Shown: piece by piece, positions 21,401 to 24,595 of the stretch
Layout of the letters: every line of letters starts with the position of its first letter
Position numbering within the stretch: the first letter of the stretch is position 1
Virus record (IMG/VR): IMGVR_UViG_3300027906_000147
Location: 1-24,595 of that record
Origin: a virus
DNA: 24,595 bases
Strand: one strand, 5' to 3'
Made by a program: the position numbers and the translations under genes
Notes under the pieces: generated by a model
The model's database searches: none
What the model saw: the letters and a program-made list of their open reading frames with translations, nothing else
Told to the model about the DNA's origin: nothing

Positions 21401-23491
21401 GCAACAACAAAGAGATTAGGTGATGTAATCAGAATCCTCGCAATTAATGAGGATATTGGCCCAATGGCACCATTGAAGATGCTACAAAGCATCACATCTG
21501 CTTATCTCAAGGATTTTGATGGTGCCTTTATCATTGGGCTTTTGTCGTCACCTAAAACACACGCTGTAAACACAACGGCTGGTTTAGTAAGGACATATGG
21601 AAACTCATGGTTAATGCAATTGGGTGGCTTTATGCCGGGTCCAGGTGGAAAGAATGAGATCATCAGCGGTGCTGCAGAAATTGCGGCAATGAATGAAACA
21701 CTAGCTGAAGTAAGAAATCTTTTCCCTAAGATCTGGCGACAAAGCAAAGCACTATCCAATAGTTCTAAAGTAAGTAGTATATGGGATGAAACACTAGAGA
21801 AGAATATGGAGATGGTCAGACAAATAGCAGATAAGTCTGACAACCAAGTTTTTAGATCAACAGTATATGGAGCATTCCTATTAAAAAACGTACTTTCATC
21901 AAGACCTTTCTCATATGTAACTGATTTACTCCAATCAGAAGATCAACTGATTAAAGTATTTTCCGGCAGACAGATAGCCACTAGGAAGGCATATGAAGAT
22001 GCGTTTACTATCTTTGGTAGTAGACCTAACACACCAAAAGCTCAACAAGAATTTGCTGAGATGGTAGTTAGGGAAAAAGAAAAGTACTTAAAAGAGATAT
22101 TTGATGAAGATGGTATTACATTCTTAGAAACACCTTTAGGAATGGAAGCTGCTAAGCATGGAAGAATGATGACTTTCCAGGTATCTACTGCTGAAATGGA
22201 TCAGTTCACGAAAGTGGTACATACCGCATCACAATTTCCGGGCATGAAAATAGGAGGCTTGACTTTCATTAAAACACCATCTGAGATTCTTAAAGCTGCT
22301 GCCGGGGTTGTTCCTGTTGCTGGAGAACTTAACTGGGTGGTTCCAATGATGCAGGGTAGGTGGTCAAAACTTACAGCAGCAGAGAAAGCACAAGTAAATG
22401 GCACGGCTTGGTTATCAAGATTACTCCTTACACCAGTATTAATGTTAGGTGCAATGGGTCATGATTCACAAATAAGAGTGACAGGTGCTGGCCCATTAAA
22501 TTACAGAGAATTTCAGAAGTGGCAAGCTGCTGGTAATGACAGGTTCAGGGCTTATATCGGACCAGTAGTTATTGACTACAGCAGGATGGACCCCTTAACA
22601 ACACCTGTTGGACTTATTGCTGATATTGGTTCATTGTATATGGGTGATATGAGTGCAAAAAGCAGCAACGCTATAGATGCATCAATATGGGGTTTATCAT
22701 TTGCTAATTTCTTCAACAAATCTTGGACTGAGCAATTAGCACAAATCACAGATACAATTTCAGATTGGGAGAATGCAGCCGGTAGGACTAGATATCTCAA
22801 CAACATAGGCAGGGGTCTAATGCCTATGGGTTCATTACTAAGAACAGGTAGCGGTATGATGGACCCATTCATCAGGGAAACCCGTCAGAACATTGAACCT
22901 GATTGGAGACGACGCATCTTAAATAATGAATTAGGTTATCAAGCTGATTATCCTGTTAGAGTTGATCCTGTCAATGGCAAGGAACTTACAGATGTAAATA
23001 TCGAAGGGTTACCTGGCTTTATAATCAATGCAATGAATAGGGCCGGTGCATTTGGTGGATTAGCTTTCTCAAAGAATAGGTTTAGACCTATCCATAAGAA
23101 ACTATGGAATGCTGATTACCATATCGCCAATAGAACTAAAGCTTTAGAAGGAACAACGTTCAACAATGAAGAGATGGTTGAATTCATCAGACAAAGAGCT
23201 TCTGGTGGTGATATGGAGAAGGAATTACTAGAGTTCTTTAATAGTAGTGGTTTCGCAGCTCATGAAAAACTTTACGACGGAGAGATTAAGGCTGGTAAGT
23301 TACCACAAGAGACGATACTACACAAAACTCTAGATATGATTGTCAATAAATATTCTGATAAGGCTAAAGCCTATATGCGTTATGGCGAATCAACAGGCGC
23401 GAGATCTTGGCAAAGACGGCACCAAAAAAGTATGGAAGAAAAAAACAAACCTAAGAGTGATGCAATAAAAGAGATAAATCTACTCTACTGA
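18422..23491 (+). CDS. Internal virion protein D, T7 gp16-like, with degenerate M23/LytM domain
   Basis: This is the largest gene: 1689 residues (T7 gp16 has 1318). After an acidic N-terminus with six consecutive Glu (20-25) comes a mostly helical chain. Around residues 560-700 lies an M23 (LytM) peptidase-like beta domain: GGQPGLDLYIEDGRAFTPYN (581-600), a GYGWHCTVE strand, VIAHLEEGS with H635, VEVGDLVAPGQEIATQGGTG, and SYDFFEVRP (673-681). In active enzymes the first segment is HxGxD and the last HxHxE. Here Gln583 replaces the first His, and Tyr674 and Phe676 replace the last two, so zinc binding and catalysis are probably lost. The remaining C-terminal 900 residues resemble cyanophage gp16 only by position and helical nature. 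The protein should form the inner-membrane part of the ejection channel. Confidence 0.85.
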   Translation: MPMIPPPDGYEDISSQLGLEEEEEENTEVSSPSPQITQIEPTSAEVSSQEVKGYWEKNTRERTDAQEWVENEVNVPFRDWIDDTFQGDQKLEEEIAAERERIRGLYANDPFINNLNEAASGITGGVEDFGIGVYNKTGETLQGIEKVANWGEQIGPEFVPIKTRLIPENSTGWGKGLRTLSRYMTGAFLFNAATGGALTQGQVGLKLQAGRFAEGAIPDFVAASPEDQTLAGSLINETVGRTPITRWLMADPENPQVYNDLLTAIEGGLFSNAFGFVGDFAPGFLSKTKKTISNIFAGKKVDPKDVEEALKVTNKLNEVSDVFEYGGDPNEKVLTGSNWTTYKKELKVTQSILETDTTVEGQLVDTINNLTGQISQSVQEGGGFAQELAEGQARAAATPTMDDLVKGQVLNINLTGAQVDMLNAAGLPEGVTITGGRRVRGLNTSNADELIESLRNTNVEGKARAKVQAHLLNRLEGIERPAPIPSDAVTRESITEGLEATIGARESTYQRAVQLRVEKTKLQEQLAKKQLQIQQAKVEIEAYYAKLSGHTGQFRADYVPVKMDRSNVSSIVKENYAPGFGGQPGLDLYIEDGRAFTPYNGQVKHIDFEPGYGWHCTVECIDPKTGDSFDMVIAHLEEGSMKVEVGDLVAPGQEIATQGGTGNVRSADGTITSYDFFEVRPAGTKDMTPYKRYGGLVNELELAINKEGGIVPTPTAKAASELVQPELVEQAIKQADEVIETTTRKAATEEGHEVASLVNVKPKPSNSQFPEVDYAPKPRDPDSLQVSHAELSDADIAMIGIAKDKDNPVKKIYKKLERQAKWDFANATEIYHSKEAQEWAEEFLGVKLEDLEDLASRIDISKSASNGSEWQFSARGFRANTIALQQLTDEVHKFAQMADYQIRDGSPLAGQSREAVIDRLEALSILRMEHKQTVSGALRLHGDFKDIANVTSNAISLDEYKTIVENLAEDKAWTQQLRQSIDRLKEGLKVGHPATTKRLGDVIRILAINEDIGPMAPLKMLQSITSAYLKDFDGAFIIGLLSSPKTHAVNTTAGLVRTYGNSWLMQLGGFMPGPGGKNEIISGAAEIAAMNETLAEVRNLFPKIWRQSKALSNSSKVSSIWDETLEKNMEMVRQIADKSDNQVFRSTVYGAFLLKNVLSSRPFSYVTDLLQSEDQLIKVFSGRQIATRKAYEDAFTIFGSRPNTPKAQQEFAEMVVREKEKYLKEIFDEDGITFLETPLGMEAAKHGRMMTFQVSTAEMDQFTKVVHTASQFPGMKIGGLTFIKTPSEILKAAAGVVPVAGELNWVVPMMQGRWSKLTAAEKAQVNGTAWLSRLLLTPVLMLGAMGHDSQIRVTGAGPLNYREFQKWQAAGNDRFRAYIGPVVIDYSRMDPLTTPVGLIADIGSLYMGDMSAKSSNAIDASIWGLSFANFFNKSWTEQLAQITDTISDWENAAGRTRYLNNIGRGLMPMGSLLRTGSGMMDPFIRETRQNIEPDWRRRILNNELGYQADYPVRVDPVNGKELTDVNIEGLPGFIINAMNRAGAFGGLAFSKNRFRPIHKKLWNADYHIANRTKALEGTTFNNEEMVEFIRQRASGGDMEKELLEFFNSSGFAAHEKLYDGEIKAGKLPQETILHKTLDMIVNKYSDKAKAYMRYGESTGARSWQRRHQKSMEEKNKPKSDAIKEINLLY

Positions 23492-23514
23492 TAAAATTCT
23501 AAACTTAATAAGCA

Positions 23515-24595
23515 ATGGCAACACCAAAAGACACTTATAACGGGAATGGGAGTCAAACCCTATTCCAATTTACATTTCCATATTTATCAACCAGTGATAT
23601 CAAAGTAACTGTTGATGGAGCTGATACAACTGCATATACTTTTGCTAGTGCTACAGAGATAGAATTTACTACTGGTAATGAACCACCTACGGGGGTTGAT
23701 AATGTAGTAATTTACAGAGATACAGCTTACGATTCTACATCAGCTACATTTTATCCAGGCTCTAGTATTAGAGCACAAGATCTAAACAATAACTTTACTC
23801 AAGCCCTTTATGTAAACCAAGAGAGTGATTTAAAATCAGATGAAGCATTAGAGGCTTCAAGGATTCTAGAAAGTGGCGAATTTGTAACAGCCATTGAGAA
23901 AGCAAACGAAGCTGAGATTGCTCACGAAGCTTTTGTAGCTAAAAACTACGGTACAACAGCTAGTCCTAATTGGGTTACTAGAGGTAATGAGGGTACTGAC
24001 ACACAAGGCCAGACCGATTCAGAAAGAGGAGTTGGATATGCTGTTGCACAGGCAGTTAGTGCAGTAGGCACTGCTGCTGGTGCTGTTCAAACTGCAGGCA
24101 ATGCCGCTCTAGATGCTGCAGATGCATTAAGCAATTCACAAGATCTTAATTCCACACCATCTTCAGCAATTGATATTGCTAAGAATGCATTAAGCAATTC
24201 ACAAGATCTCACTGCTACACCTTCATCAGCAATTGCTATTGCTCAAGCAGCAGAAATCACTGCAGGTAATGCATTAAGTAATTCACAAGACCTAAATGCC
24301 ACACCATCCTCTGCTATTGATATTGCTCAAGCAGCGGCAATTACTGCAACGAATGCGTTAAACAATTCACAAGATCTTAATTCTACACCTTCATCTGCTA
24401 TTGATATTGCAGCGGCTGCTACTGTAACAGCAGGTAATGCAGTAAACACGGCAGGCAATGCAGTTAACACTGCTGATGCTGTAGAAGATACAGTTGAACT
24501 GTATGTAGCAGATTCAACCGGATTAAAAGGTGGTGGTACTCATGCAACAAATGATCCGCAAGGAGTTAAATATGCTGTAGATAAGGTTAATGACT
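23515..24595 (+). CDS. Tail fibre protein, T7 gp17-like, N-terminal part
   Basis: The gene runs off the window; 360 codons are present. ATG 23515 opens MATPKDTYNGNGSQTLFQFT, and IRAQDLNNNFTQALYVNQES near residue 86 matches T7 gp17 (LRAYDLNVAQIQTMHVAEEA). This places residues 1 to about 150 in the conserved tail-attachment domain. After it come Ala-rich repeats with heptad-sized periods, expected to form a trimeric coiled-coil shaft. The receptor-binding tip lies beyond the window. No Shine-Dalgarno sequence is seen. The gene follows the gp16-like gene after 23 bases, as in T7. Confidence 0.93.
   Translation, partial: MATPKDTYNGNGSQTLFQFTFPYLSTSDIKVTVDGADTTAYTFASATEIEFTTGNEPPTGVDNVVIYRDTAYDSTSATFYPGSSIRAQDLNNNFTQALYVNQESDLKSDEALEASRILESGEFVTAIEKANEAEIAHEAFVAKNYGTTASPNWVTRGNEGTDTQGQTDSERGVGYAVAQAVSAVGTAAGAVQTAGNAALDAADALSNSQDLNSTPSSAIDIAKNALSNSQDLTATPSSAIAIAQAAEITAGNALSNSQDLNATPSSAIDIAQAAAITATNALNNSQDLNSTPSSAIDIAAAATVTAGNAVNTAGNAVNTADAVEDTVELYVADSTGLKGGGTHATNDPQGVKYAVDKVND
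24124..24438 (+). repeat. Imperfect tandem repeats in the fibre shaft
   Basis: Four copies of a unit beginning ALSNSQDLNSTPSSAIDIA start at 24124, 24187, 24271 and 24355. The periods are 63, 84 and 84 bases, i.e. 21, 28 and 28 residues, all multiples of seven. The longer units add one heptad. DNA identity between copies is high in the ALSNSQDL part (only a few base differences). The copies are followed by a shorter 7-residue repeat (TAGNAVN, TAGNAVN, TADAVED). Confidence 0.9.

Noticed and set aside
1-24595. CRISPR arrays, insertion sequences, photosynthesis genes (psbA, hli), talC, integrase or phage RNA polymerase
   Set aside because: Looked for and not seen; the only tandem repeats are the coding repeats of the fibre shaft.

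Overview
This window is a contiguous piece of a T7-like (podovirus, autographivirus-type) cyanophage genome. Every gene I can support lies on the + strand, the genes are tightly packed, and the order is that of T7: primase/helicase (C-terminus only), DNA polymerase, exonuclease, then portal, scaffold, major capsid, tail tubes A and B, internal virion proteins and tail fibre. Several accessory genes point to a phycobilisome-containing picocyanobacterial host, most likely marine Synechococcus. They are an NblA-like phycobilisome-degradation protein, a cyanophage-type MazG, a monomeric B12-dependent ribonucleotide reductase, and a glutamine riboswitch of the downstream-peptide class with its short peptide gene. 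No psbA, hli, talC, integrase or RNA polymerase gene lies inside the window.

Replication and nucleotide module (1-6638). The last 45 codons of the gp4-like primase/helicase end in the acidic NTDF tail typical of T7 gp4. They overlap a thioredoxin-fold protein without a CxxC active site, which in turn overlaps a family A DNA polymerase with a strongly shortened thioredoxin-binding region. An endonuclease VII-type HNH nuclease and a gp6-type 5'-3' exonuclease follow. A translationally coupled string of small genes comes next: an unknown protein, NblA-like, DUF3310 and MazG. It leads into class II ribonucleotide reductase and a small unknown. Together these genes degrade host DNA, supply dNTPs and probably dismantle the host antenna.

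Morphogenesis module (6643-24595). A gp7.3-like protein, portal, a small basic protein and scaffold are followed by 365 bases without a large gene, then major capsid and a strong intrinsic terminator, as after T7 gene 10. Tail tubes A and B, a gp13-like GNAT-fold protein, gp14-, gp15- and gp16-like ejection proteins and the start of the fibre gene follow. A phage-lysozyme-like domain sits at the C-terminus of the gp15-like protein, and the gp16-like protein carries an M23/LytM-type domain that has lost most of its zinc ligands.

The most interesting stretch is the scaffold-capsid gap (9851-10215). It holds a pseudoknotted RNA matching the glutamine-II (downstream-peptide) riboswitch, a perfect AGGAG ribosome-binding site, a 32-codon gene ending in a YRGVAY signature, then a sequence resembling the 3' half of a tRNA, and a possible phage promoter before the capsid gene. 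With NblA this suggests that the phage both mobilises and senses host nitrogen during infection.
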